From NCBI GenBank assembly GCA_002348545.1, contig DEBM01000009.1, positions 11,067-66,878 on the forward strand: 55,812 nt of DNA, read 5' to 3'. The position numbers and the translations under genes were made by a program. Origin of the DNA: Balneolaceae bacterium UBA2956. GTDB taxonomy: Bacteria; Bacteroidota; Rhodothermia; Balneolales; Balneolaceae. Below are positions 44,579 through 53,465 of the stretch, in pieces. Numbering within the stretch: position 1 is the stretch's first letter; each line of letters opens with the position of its first letter. Under the pieces are notes generated by a model, which ran no database searches, had not been told where the DNA came from, and saw only the letters and a list, made by a program, of their open reading frames with translations.

Positions 44579-45529
44579 ATGTTAGTTAATACTACCATCA
44601 TCTCGGATTCTACTAATGGGTCTTGGTACGAGCGCAATGGATTTAACCTTGGTATAATGGCAATTATTTGGGTATTTCTTGCCCTCATTGCTTTCAATAT
44701 AGTGGGTGGGTTAGTAGGAGTAATTGCAGCAGTGTTTTTGGTAGACGATCCTACCAACATAGAGGCACTTATGCAGGTGCTTAGTGAACAAACAACGGTC
44801 TTTTTTTGGATTAATACCACTGGGCAAATAACTGTATTTGCATTGGGATCCTTATTGGTAACTCGCTTGGCAGCTGATTCGGGTGGTAGAAGGCGCTTTT
44901 TGCGGTTACAAATAAACTCAGATACTCATAAATATGTTGTCTGGGCTATTCTACTTACGATAGTTGCGTATCCAGCGGTCATTTTTCTAGGATGGTTAAA
45001 TGCTTTTTTACCGGTACCAGAGTGGATGGCTGAAATGCAACAAAGTATGGATGAAATGATTGCCAAATTGTTAGGCTCGGAACATATTTTATGGATGGGA
45101 CTTTTTCATATCGGACTTGTCCCCTCTATTTGTGAAGAAATTATGTATCGGGGTTATGTTCAGCGATCACTTGAAAAATCCTGTAGTATATGGATTGCTA
45201 TAGTAGTATCTGGTCTTATTTTTGGAGCTTATCATCTGCAAATCACGCGAATTTTACCACTTGCATCTTTAGGTATATTATTTGCTTATATCACCTATGC
45301 GTCAAATAGTCTTATCCCTGCCATGGTAGCTCATTTAGTAAATAATGGAGGTCAGATTATTTTGAGTACGATTTATCCTGAAATGCTAAAGCAAGAACTT
45401 AATGCGGATGCCGATTTACCATGGGTCTTGATTTTATTGGGAGTACTGTTACTAATTATACTACTAATTTTATTTCACAAACGATATTTTGCAAATCTAA
45501 CAACTTCATTAATCAATACATCCGAATAA
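44579..45529 (+). CDS. CPBP-family intramembrane metalloprotease
   Basis: 316 aa with about seven TM segments. The Abi/CPBP motifs are EE-x-x-x-R (E186, E187, R191 in CEEIMYRGYVQ), F-x-x-x-H (H219 in FGAYHLQ) and the late H252-x-x-N in AHLVNN. The family includes Rce1-like CAAX proteases and other intramembrane peptidases; the substrate is unknown. It is followed after 15 nt by the DUF2007 gene. There is no clear SD. Confidence 0.9.
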   Translation: MLVNTTIISDSTNGSWYERNGFNLGIMAIIWVFLALIAFNIVGGLVGVIAAVFLVDDPTNIEALMQVLSEQTTVFFWINTTGQITVFALGSLLVTRLAADSGGRRRFLRLQINSDTHKYVVWAILLTIVAYPAVIFLGWLNAFLPVPEWMAEMQQSMDEMIAKLLGSEHILWMGLFHIGLVPSICEEIMYRGYVQRSLEKSCSIWIAIVVSGLIFGAYHLQITRILPLASLGILFAYITYASNSLIPAMVAHLVNNGGQIILSTIYPEMLKQELNADADLPWVLILLGVLLLIILLILFHKRYFANLTTSLINTSE

Positions 45530-45544
45530 TTAGCTGAGTATTCT

Positions 45545-45886
45545 ATGTTTACCGATCCCAAACCTAACGTCATACAAGATTGGACATGTATTTTAGAAAG
45601 CACACAAGAATTTGAGGTAAACCTAGCTCACAACTTCTTAAGGGATCAAGATGTTCCCTCACAAATTCTTTCAAAACGTGATACAGCATATAGCTTAGTA
45701 ATTGGTGAAATGGCGCTGATGTATTTATATGTCCCTAACGAGTATGTTGAGCAGGCGATTGATTTATTAGAAGGTATTCCAGAAGCAAATCTAGATGATG
45801 CAATTTTGGATGATCAGCTCGATGATGAAAGCGATTCTGCAGAGAAGGGAATCGACCATTCTGACCAAACAGATCTAGAAAACTAG
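45545..45886 (+). CDS. DUF2007-type small protein with acidic tail
   Basis: 113 aa. The core (WTCILESTQEFEVNLAHNFL, DQDVPSQILSKRD) matches the putative signal-transducing DUF2007 fold, in which the first strand-helix handles a ligand. A long Asp/Glu-rich tail (about 82-113) is probably disordered. Only 4 nt separate it from cdsA. Function is unknown. Confidence 0.75.
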   Translation: MFTDPKPNVIQDWTCILESTQEFEVNLAHNFLRDQDVPSQILSKRDTAYSLVIGEMALMYLYVPNEYVEQAIDLLEGIPEANLDDAILDDQLDDESDSAEKGIDHSDQTDLEN

Positions 45887-45890
45887 TAAA

Positions 45891-46691
45891 ATGAGTAATT
45901 CACTTAAGCGTATTTTAGTAGCTTTACCAGCTGCTATTATATTTATATGGATGGCATGGATGGGAGGCTGGTACTTCAAAACAATGATTATTGGAATTAC
46001 CCTGCTCATACAATTTGAGTTGATTAGACTATTAGATGAGGCATTAAACGCCAGCGACTCAATTTTTTCATATTCAATTGGCTTATTGGTTTTATTATCA
46101 CAGGAACTCCCATACGCCTTTGAAATAGGGTTGCTTCTTTTTTTACTGCTTGTTTCAAGGCAAATATTTAGTACATCATCCAACCGTATACTAAAACTAA
46201 GCTCAACTTTATTTGCTGGCCTCTATGTACCAATTGGTATGCTTAGTCTGATATTGATAGATAACTTTGGGACAAAAATAGATAGCTCTATACTAACTAT
46301 TATGTTGGTATTCATGGTTTGGGGAGCAGATAGTTTAGCCTATTTTGGAGGTAAAACCTTTGGTAAACGTTCATTAGCTCCTAATATAAGTCCTAATAAA
46401 ACCTGGGAAGGCTTAGCATTTGGTTATCTAGGTAGCATAATAGGGATGCTCTTAGTTTATTTTGTAATACCTTTTGATAAACCTTTGAATTTGCTAGAAT
46501 TACTTCCAATGGCAATCTTATCAGCCACATTTGGCCCCATTGGAGATCTATTAGAAAGCAAAATCAAACGAGAGGCTAACACTAAGGATTCCTCGACTCT
46601 TATTCCTGGGCATGGAGGATTTTTTGACCGCTTTGATGCTTTACTATTAGCCGCTCCGGCAGCGTATGTTTATTTGCGATTTATTTTTTAG
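45891..46691 (+). CDS. cdsA: Phosphatidate cytidylyltransferase
   Basis: 266 aa with about seven TM helices. The CdsA signature is clear: ISPNKTWEG, then FGPIGDLLESKIKREANTKD, then PGHGGFFDRFDALLLA. The enzyme makes CDP-diacylglycerol from phosphatidic acid and CTP in the inner membrane, the branch point for phospholipids. It ends the CPBP-DUF2007-cdsA group. Confidence 0.96.
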   Translation: MSNSLKRILVALPAAIIFIWMAWMGGWYFKTMIIGITLLIQFELIRLLDEALNASDSIFSYSIGLLVLLSQELPYAFEIGLLLFLLLVSRQIFSTSSNRILKLSSTLFAGLYVPIGMLSLILIDNFGTKIDSSILTIMLVFMVWGADSLAYFGGKTFGKRSLAPNISPNKTWEGLAFGYLGSIIGMLLVYFVIPFDKPLNLLELLPMAILSATFGPIGDLLESKIKREANTKDSSTLIPGHGGFFDRFDALLLAAPAAYVYLRFIF

Positions 46692-46724
46692 CAGACAGGT
46701 TTGATTTTTGCTACTCATACATTT

Positions 46725-47165
46725 TTAATTTGCTCTTAGAGGCTTAAATTTTTTATAAATGCCGTATACAATAAAAACTATCAAAACTCCATTTTTTGCA
46801 AGTGTGGTATTAGGGCCAGACAGTAAATCAAATGCACCAAAACAACCACAAGCTGCAACCTGCGTACCTTGGAATTTGAAAAATAGGATAACAGAGGATA
46901 ATGATATAATTAAGAGCGCGGATGCCATATAACAAAAAAAAGTACAGCGATTCAGTAGTAATAAAATACCAAGGACTAACTCAAGGATGGTAATACTAAG
47001 AACAATGATTCTTTTATATTCAATGAGCCAATAAATATTCATGCTCAGTAATTCAACTAAATATTGAGCATCACTGCTATCAATGAACTTACCGATACTC
47101 GATAATATGAATATGGCTCCTATAAAGATTCGTGTGACGGCATGTAATGAAAATGTAAGATTCAC
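46725..47165 (-). CDS. MauE/DoxX-like membrane protein
   Basis: 146 aa, four TM helices. The MauE-type motif CGCFGAFD (C106, C108) and LAKNGVLIV in the last helix are visible. MauE-like proteins are linked to electron transfer or disulfide chemistry in the periplasm; the partner is not obvious here. Convergent with cdsA. Confidence 0.8.
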   Translation of the reverse strand: MNLTFSLHAVTRIFIGAIFILSSIGKFIDSSDAQYLVELLSMNIYWLIEYKRIIVLSITILELVLGILLLLNRCTFFCYMASALLIISLSSVILFFKFQGTQVAACGCFGAFDLLSGPNTTLAKNGVLIVFIVYGIYKKFKPLRAN

Positions 47166-47378
47166 AGAAGAATGGTATTGAAGAATTTTTAGTTTGTGAA
47201 ATCAAATATAGTATGTTTATGATAATGTGTTTGATTTTATTTGGTTTATGTTGCGTAGTTGAATCTAGTTAGGTAATAATATTAATAATTAAAAAGTAGC
47301 TGAGCTAAAGCAATAATTCATTGGTTTGATATGCTACCTTGTTCATAAAATTAATGGCGAAAAGCATAAGGGAATAGG

Positions 47379-48278
47379 ATGATAAAAATAGTAGTGAGTG
47401 GTGGTACCGGATTTATAGGTTCCGATATATGTATAGAGCTTTTACAAAAAAATTATGAGCTCATACTTATAACTAGAAATCCTCATAAATATGAAGCGGA
47501 TAAGGCTAAGAACTTACGTTATGTCTCTTGGGATGATTCTTTAGATCCAATTATGGATGAAGCTGATGCAGTCATTCATTTAGCTGGTGAGCCGTTAATT
47601 GGTGGACGATGGACTGAAAGTGTAAAGAAAAAAATCTACAATTCTCGCATCCAATCAACGAGGAAACTTGTCCAAGCTATGACCTCGTCGCAAAATAGAC
47701 CTAAAGTATTCATATCTGCTTCTGCAGCAGGTTATTATGGACATACTGGAATAAATTGGTGCAAGGAGGAAGATTCACCTGGAGAGGATTTTTTGGCAAA
47801 GCTATGCGCCGATTGGGAAAAAGAGGCGAAGGCAGCCAAGAAGTTAGGAGTACGAGTGGTTAATCCCCGTATTGGAATTGTTTTAGGTCACAATGGTGGG
47901 GCACTAAAGAGTATGCTCATTCCTTTTCGATTAGGTTTAGGTGGGTCTATTGGATCTGGAACTCAATTCATGAGTTGGATTCATTTACGGGATTTAGCCC
48001 GTGCTATCATTCACTTTTTAGAAAATGATCATATTGAAGGGCCTGTAAATATTTGTGCTCCTGAGCCTGTAACAATGGATGTATTTACGCAGATTCTGGC
48101 AAAAACAACGCGTAGTCTCAACCTATTTACTATTCCAAGCTTTGCCCTAAAACTTATTTTTGGTGAGGGTGCCCAACCAATTCTAGACAGTATTAGAATG
48201 AAGGCAGGGGTTTTGGAGGTCATTGGATTTACATATATGTATGAAGATTTAGAAGAGGCACTTTTCGACTTAGTGTAG
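47379..48278 (+). CDS. TIGR01777/SDR39U1-family NAD(P)-dependent epimerase
   Basis: 299 aa. The Rossmann motif SGGTGFIGSDICIELL is at 7-22, VIHLAGEPLIGGRWTES at about 67-83, SASAAGYYG near 115 and the C-terminal DUF1731-type tail includes LKLIFGEGAQPILDS. YfcH-like enzymes of this family have no firmly assigned substrate. It is separate from its neighbours by more than 100 nt on both sides. Confidence 0.9.
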   Translation: MIKIVVSGGTGFIGSDICIELLQKNYELILITRNPHKYEADKAKNLRYVSWDDSLDPIMDEADAVIHLAGEPLIGGRWTESVKKKIYNSRIQSTRKLVQAMTSSQNRPKVFISASAAGYYGHTGINWCKEEDSPGEDFLAKLCADWEKEAKAAKKLGVRVVNPRIGIVLGHNGGALKSMLIPFRLGLGGSIGSGTQFMSWIHLRDLARAIIHFLENDHIEGPVNICAPEPVTMDVFTQILAKTTRSLNLFTIPSFALKLIFGEGAQPILDSIRMKAGVLEVIGFTYMYEDLEEALFDLV

Positions 48279-48381
48279 AAGAATCTATGTTTTTAGTCTA
48301 CGAAATATCAATTCTGAAAAAGCATGTAAAGAGGAATTACTTACAAGAAAATTTATTTTTTATTTAGAGTATATTTGAATT

Positions 48382-48774
48382 ATGAAAAACATCCCATTTT
48401 ATATAGATGGTGTACGCGGTGGTTTTATGCGTGTTGAGGGCATCATTCGCCTAGAAAAGAAAGGATTATATTTAGAGTTCCAAATAAAAGACGCGGTGGT
48501 AAAAGCATATAAATCATCAATTAAAACCCTTTTTTTGGCTTTAGAGGATATCGATACTATAAAAATTAAGGTAGGATGGTTCCGCACCCGATTATGGATT
48601 CATGTTCAGAGTGGGATAATGCTAGAGGCTATTCCTGGCAACGATTTAACCCAACGTGTTTTTTCGTTTAAACGAATGCATAGGCTTGCATTGGCCAATA
48701 TGGTCTCTCAGTTCAATTTAGCAATTTCGGAAATAAAGCTAAAAGAACTTGACCAAAAGTATCGGACATCATGA
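48382..48774 (+). CDS. Hypothetical protein, soluble, unknown family
   Basis: 130 aa without signal peptide or TM segments. A beta-rich N-terminal two-thirds (GGFMRVEGIIRL, GLYLEFQIKD, IDTIKIKVGWFRTRLWIHV) is followed by a C-terminal helix (ALANMVSQFNLAISEIKLKEL). The pattern recalls a bacterial PH-like fold, but this is a guess from secondary structure. No gene name can be given. It stands alone on the plus strand. Confidence 0.7.
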   Translation: MKNIPFYIDGVRGGFMRVEGIIRLEKKGLYLEFQIKDAVVKAYKSSIKTLFLALEDIDTIKIKVGWFRTRLWIHVQSGIMLEAIPGNDLTQRVFSFKRMHRLALANMVSQFNLAISEIKLKELDQKYRTS

Positions 48775-49070
48775 ACTAGAGTAAAAAACGATCCCGTCCT
48801 GTATCAATTTTAGATAGTTTTTTATAAAGTAATTCTGCATTCAAAATAGCCCCACTAGCCATATCATAAATTGTATTCCGAGCCATGCAAACGAAGCTAA
48901 TTTGAAAGATGAGAGTACTTAGTATATGGACAAAGTTATTAAACCGAGTCAGTAGATATTCGTTTAGTCTATAGAAAAAATAATATTTTTATATAAAAAA
49001 GGGTTCTAAAATAGCCGAATAGAATTGGTATCTTTCTTAAAGTTCAATAATCAATAACAAATCTAGTACG

Positions 49071-50522
49071 ATGTCGAATGTAGATAGTTTAGATACCATT
49101 GTGTCCTTGGCTAAATCACGAGGCTTTATTTTTCAATCCTCGGAGATATATGGTGGCTTAAGTGCGGTTTATGATTACGGACCTTTAGGTGTTGAACTAA
49201 AGCGAAATATCCGAAATGCCTGGTGGAAAGATATGACACAACGCCATGAAAATATCGTAGGTGTAGATGCAGCTGTTTTCATGCACCCAAAAGTATGGGA
49301 GGCTTCTGGTCACGTAGGTGGATTTAATGATCCCATGATCGATGACAAGCAGTCTAAGAAGCGATACCGCGCAGATATGCTGATTGAGGAGTATATTTTA
49401 CAATTGGAAAAAGATGGAAAGAAAGAAAAAGCTGATGAGATTCAGAAATTACTGGTTACGTCCGGAACTCGAAAAAGTCTGACCGAAGATTTATACGATA
49501 TAATTATTGAAAATGAGATCAAAGCTCCGGACTCTGGTGCGTTTGATTGGACTGAAGTACGGCAATTTAATTTAATGTTCAAAACTGCCTTTGGAGCAAC
49601 TTCATCAGAAGATGATGGAGTGTATCTACGCCCGGAAACAGCACAGGGAATCTTTGTGAATTACAAGAATATACTCGATACATGTCGAGTTTCGGTACCT
49701 TTTGGAGTCGCTCAGACAGGAAAGGCCTTTAGGAACGAAGTAGTGGCTCGCCAATTTGTATTCCGTATGCGGGAATTTGAACAAATGGAAATGCAGTATT
49801 TTGTTGAACCTGGAACCGATTCAAACGCTTATACAACGTGGAAAAAAAAGAGACTTAGCTGGCATAAAAGTATAGGTATTCGAGAAGAAAATTTACGATT
49901 TTCAGATCATTCTAAAGACAAATTAGCCCATTATGCGTTAGCCGCCGTTGATGTTCAGTATAAATTTCCTATAGGTTGGCAAGAAGTTGAAGGTATCCAT
50001 AATAGATCTGATTTTGATTTAACCCAACATCAAAAATTTTCTGGTAAAAAACTGGACTACTTTGACCAGAAGAATAACAAACGGTATGTCCCTTACGTAA
50101 TTGAAACCTCGATTGGGCTTGATCGTTGTACCTTAATGGTTCTTTGTGATGCGTATCGAAAAGAAGAAGTTAATGGTGAAAAGCGTACAGTTCTCAAGAT
50201 ACATCCTGAATTAGCACCTATTCAAGTAGGGGTGTTTCCGTTGGTAAAAAAACCTGGACTTCAGGAACTTGCCCGAAAAATTGAAGCAGAATTGATCGAA
50301 GATTACGCTGTGAGGTATGATGAAACGGGTTCAATTGGTAAGCGTTATCGCAGATTAGATGAAGCTGGCACCCCTTTTTGTATAACGGTTGATTTCGATA
50401 CTATTGAAACAGATAATAAGGTTACTATTCGTCATCGTGATGATATGAGCCAACAACGTATTCCGGTAGACCGAGTGGCATATGCCATAAAGGAGGGAAT
50501 GGAAGATTGGAAGCCGAGTTAA
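49071..50522 (+). CDS. glyS: Glycyl-tRNA synthetase, single-chain alpha2 type
   Basis: 483 aa class II synthetase of the homodimeric type. Visible are RGFIFQSSEIYGGLSAVYDY at the N-terminus, YLRPETAQGIFVNY, GKAFRNEV, FRMREFEQMEMQYF (motif 2), then YVIETSIGLDRC (motif 3), and an anticodon-binding tail (LAPIQVGVFPLV, RYDETGSIGKRYRR). It charges tRNA-Gly. The separate glyQ/glyS alpha2beta2 form of Proteobacteria is absent. Confidence 0.97.
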   Translation: MSNVDSLDTIVSLAKSRGFIFQSSEIYGGLSAVYDYGPLGVELKRNIRNAWWKDMTQRHENIVGVDAAVFMHPKVWEASGHVGGFNDPMIDDKQSKKRYRADMLIEEYILQLEKDGKKEKADEIQKLLVTSGTRKSLTEDLYDIIIENEIKAPDSGAFDWTEVRQFNLMFKTAFGATSSEDDGVYLRPETAQGIFVNYKNILDTCRVSVPFGVAQTGKAFRNEVVARQFVFRMREFEQMEMQYFVEPGTDSNAYTTWKKKRLSWHKSIGIREENLRFSDHSKDKLAHYALAAVDVQYKFPIGWQEVEGIHNRSDFDLTQHQKFSGKKLDYFDQKNNKRYVPYVIETSIGLDRCTLMVLCDAYRKEEVNGEKRTVLKIHPELAPIQVGVFPLVKKPGLQELARKIEAELIEDYAVRYDETGSIGKRYRRLDEAGTPFCITVDFDTIETDNKVTIRHRDDMSQQRIPVDRVAYAIKEGMEDWKPS

Positions 50523-50612
50523 TCCTCATATTTCTTGATATTATGAAGTGTAAGTTCCTCTCTGTTTTCACGCAATCTTACTAGATACAAGTAATGAAAA
50601 AAAGTATGCTCT

Positions 50613-51143
50613 TTAATTTTTGATTCCTATAACACCACAACCAACTCTTGGGCCAGATGCTCCTGAAGGCTGTGATTCTAGATCGTCTTCTCCACCATGA
50701 ACTATTATCCCACGACCAATTATTTCATCCATCACTATTACTTCATCTATGTAATCTCTAAGGCCAACTCCATTTTCATTTACTTCCAAATTACCCATTG
50801 CTCCCATATGGCGGTTTAAAGATTTTGGAGACCCGTGCTCAAATCCATAGGGATTTAAGTGTCCTCCGGTTGACGTTCCGTCAGTAGCAGTGCAATCTCC
50901 GAATGTATGGATATGAAAACCATGTTTTTCTCCGGTGAGTCCATATACTTCTGCCTTAACATGTACCCCATTTTCAGTTTGTTCAAAATAAGCTACTCCT
51001 GAAACATTACTATCATTTATGGGATTGATGACAGCAACTGCTTTATAAAATGAAGGAGTATTTCCTTCATCTTGAACTTTATCCACATTTGTACAATTAG
51101 TTGTACTTAGAACTAAAAAAACGATTATTACTATAAATTTCAT
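50613..51143 (-). CDS. sodC: Cu/Zn superoxide dismutase-like lipoprotein with altered zinc site
   Basis: 176 aa. A lipoprotein signal ends LSTTNC (Cys17). The copper ligands H77, H79 and H95 (GFHIHTFGDC, GGHLNPYG) and H149 are present, as are C84 and C169 for the disulfide and the end GPRVGCGVIGI. Zinc ligands H95, H103 and H112 remain, but the family Asp in HxGD is Ala115 (RHMGAMGN). The enzyme would act on periplasmic or surface superoxide. The Asp loss may weaken zinc binding. Gene overlaps nothing and precedes the acyltransferase. Confidence 0.9.
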   Translation of the reverse strand: MKFIVIIVFLVLSTTNCTNVDKVQDEGNTPSFYKAVAVINPINDSNVSGVAYFEQTENGVHVKAEVYGLTGEKHGFHIHTFGDCTATDGTSTGGHLNPYGFEHGSPKSLNRHMGAMGNLEVNENGVGLRDYIDEVIVMDEIIGRGIIVHGGEDDLESQPSGASGPRVGCGVIGIKN

Positions 51144-51162
51144 TGGTTTTATGATATTTTTT

Positions 51163-52440
51163 TCATTGTTTAAGTGTTTTTTGGCGAAATTCGTTCAAAG
51201 ATTCTATCCCATTAATAAAGGTTTGATAAGCCTCTGGATGCTTTAATTTAAGTTTGGTTAGCTTGTTATTGGTGGATGATTCTACAAAAAGACTATTGGC
51301 ATTTTTAAAACAAACTGATGTGAAAATACTTAATATTATATAAGCTAGTATATATATCGTCGATATACTAGTGACCCAAAGTGTAAGTGATATTATTAGC
51401 CACCAAATTGGAAAGATTAGTAGTCCTAGCATGTATTTAGCAGTAGCATCAAAAGTAGGATCTTTAATTTTATTTTGAAGAATCTTTTTGATGGGTTGAT
51501 ACGGAATAATGTTATTTATCCAACTAAATAAATAGAATGGAAATAATGATAACCAAAATAGCCAGGGTCTTTTTCTGCCATGTATAGTTTTAATTGATAT
51601 GTCATATGTATTACTTATCTCAACCACTTTCTTTCCTAATTCAATTAGTTCAGGAGTTAATTGATTACTTAATTCTTTTACTTTTTCATTGATTTTTGTT
51701 GGATCTAAGTATTTTTTTTCATCAGTCTCTAGATCTGTAAGTAAAACTTGCATTGCTGGATATTGATCCATATTAGGGACATGCATCACAGTCTTTTTCA
51801 TTTCATCAGAAACATCATTTCTTAACTGATTAGCAGCTTCTTTTTTATCTGTTTCATAGATTTCTTTATATTTTTTTATCGGTATGCACTTGCCATATAC
51901 AATTCGAACATCATTTCTTGATCTTCGATGTTCGGTGTAATTTATCCCTACTGGTAAGATTTGAAGATCTAGCTCCCAATTATATTTCAACTCTGCATCA
52001 AAAGCGATTCTGGTAAACCCTTTATTAAGAGGTCGAACTCTTCTTCTCAAGTCATGGTTCGCTTCAGGAAAAATCAACACTGAGTGTTTATCTTTTAAAT
52101 TTTTAATACAAAGTTCAAAAATAGCATTGTTCTTGGTAACAGAACTAAGCCCATCTCTTACTCTATACACTGGTAACATGTTTAAACTGCGAAGAAACCA
52201 GCTTATGAATTTTGTTGAAAATACATCAGATCTTGTAAGAGCAAATTGGGTGCCTGGTACAAACCCTTCAATTAATAAGGCGTCTATCAGTGCATTTTGA
52301 TGATTGGGTGTAATCAGAATCGGTTTTCGTTTTGGTAGATTCTCTTTGCCAACAACTTTTATATTTTTGTAAAATAGTAAAAGTCCAGTTTTGACAACAA
52401 TATATCGCCAAAAATTATACCATAGATAGTTTTTAAGCAT
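51163..52440 (-). CDS. Lysophospholipid acyltransferase (PlsC/GPAT-like)
   Basis: 425 aa. ITPNHQNALIDALLIEG gives H47 and D53, the wider-spaced H-x5-D seen in Gat/GPAT-like members. LIFPEANHDLRRRVRPL and FTRIAF form the second block. Two to three hydrophobic helices lie near 290-310 and 340-385. It would acylate glycerol-phosphate or lysophospholipid at the membrane. The start overlaps the end of the symporter gene by 8 nt, so the two are coupled. Confidence 0.85.
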   Translation of the reverse strand: MLKNYLWYNFWRYIVVKTGLLLFYKNIKVVGKENLPKRKPILITPNHQNALIDALLIEGFVPGTQFALTRSDVFSTKFISWFLRSLNMLPVYRVRDGLSSVTKNNAIFELCIKNLKDKHSVLIFPEANHDLRRRVRPLNKGFTRIAFDAELKYNWELDLQILPVGINYTEHRRSRNDVRIVYGKCIPIKKYKEIYETDKKEAANQLRNDVSDEMKKTVMHVPNMDQYPAMQVLLTDLETDEKKYLDPTKINEKVKELSNQLTPELIELGKKVVEISNTYDISIKTIHGRKRPWLFWLSLFPFYLFSWINNIIPYQPIKKILQNKIKDPTFDATAKYMLGLLIFPIWWLIISLTLWVTSISTIYILAYIILSIFTSVCFKNANSLFVESSTNNKLTKLKLKHPEAYQTFINGIESLNEFRQKTLKQ

Positions 52441-53359
52441 TTGAAAATAATTTTTTTATGCTGGTTTTACCTGTGGACCAATACCAGCTAATTATAAAAC
52501 CCACTATTATATGCCAAATCCCCCACCAAGCCGCAATTAATGCCATACCACCTAACGAATTAAAAAAACTAAAGATAAGTAAAAGTCCGAGTCCAGAATT
52601 CTGTATACCAGTTTCAATAGCTATAGATTTACAATCGGACTCAGGTAGATTAAACAGTTTTCCCCAGCTATAACCTCCTACTAGTGCCAGGAGATTATGC
52701 AAAAAAACTAAGCCAATAACAAAATGAACATAACCCAAGAAATGTTCAAGATTCATACTAAAAGCGACTACTACAAAACATCCAAAAAAAACTATTCCAA
52801 ATCGTTTAATCCAACCAGTCCACTGTATTGCATAGTTTTCTGCGTAATGTCTAAAAAGCATTCCTAATATAAGTGGGATGCCTAAAATTAACCCAACAAT
52901 TTGAAATACTTGAACTAGGTTAACCTGAATTTCTCGAAGTATGTCAGCTGTCGGAGGATATAAACTAGCCCAAAATGTAAAATTCAATGGTGTGGCGAGG
53001 ACCGCTAACAAGGTGGCAATGGCTGTAAGGCTGATAGAAAGAGCCATATTACCTCTTGCTAACTGGGTGAAAAAATTTGAAATATTTCCTCCTGGACAAG
53101 CTGCAACCATCATCATTCCCAAGGCAAAACTAGGATAGGGTTCCAACAGCCAAATAAGGATAAAGGTAATAGCTGGTAGAAATAAAAATTGGGATATAAA
53201 ACCTGAAAAAATTCCTTTAGGCTGTTCTGCTATGGCTTTAAAATGGGAGATTTTTAGTTCTAAGGCTACTCCAAACATGATTATAGCCAAGGACATATTC
53301 ATAATCATAAGTCCGCCACTGCCAAGATTCAGTTGAAGAGCATCTATTGTTTCGTTCAT
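52433..53359 (-). CDS. Bile-acid:sodium symporter family transporter (BASS)
   Basis: 308 aa with about ten TM helices. The family patterns FGVALELKISHF, AACPGGNISNFFTQLARGN and ETGIQNSGLGLLL are present. BASS proteins carry organic anions with sodium; most bacterial members do not carry bile acids, and the substrate is unknown. It overlaps the acyltransferase gene by 8 nt, so the substrate may be lipid-related (inference only). Confidence 0.9.
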   Translation of the reverse strand: MNETIDALQLNLGSGGLMIMNMSLAIIMFGVALELKISHFKAIAEQPKGIFSGFISQFLFLPAITFILIWLLEPYPSFALGMMMVAACPGGNISNFFTQLARGNMALSISLTAIATLLAVLATPLNFTFWASLYPPTADILREIQVNLVQVFQIVGLILGIPLILGMLFRHYAENYAIQWTGWIKRFGIVFFGCFVVVAFSMNLEHFLGYVHFVIGLVFLHNLLALVGGYSWGKLFNLPESDCKSIAIETGIQNSGLGLLLIFSFFNSLGGMALIAAWWGIWHIIVGFIISWYWSTGKTSIKKLFSNA

Positions 53360-53465
53360 CGAGGAAAAGTACTGAATTACAAGCTAAGCTGCATAGATGT
53401 AAAACATTTCTTATTGGGACAACGTTACAATTAATAGAGCAATTAAATGATAATATCACGAAGTC

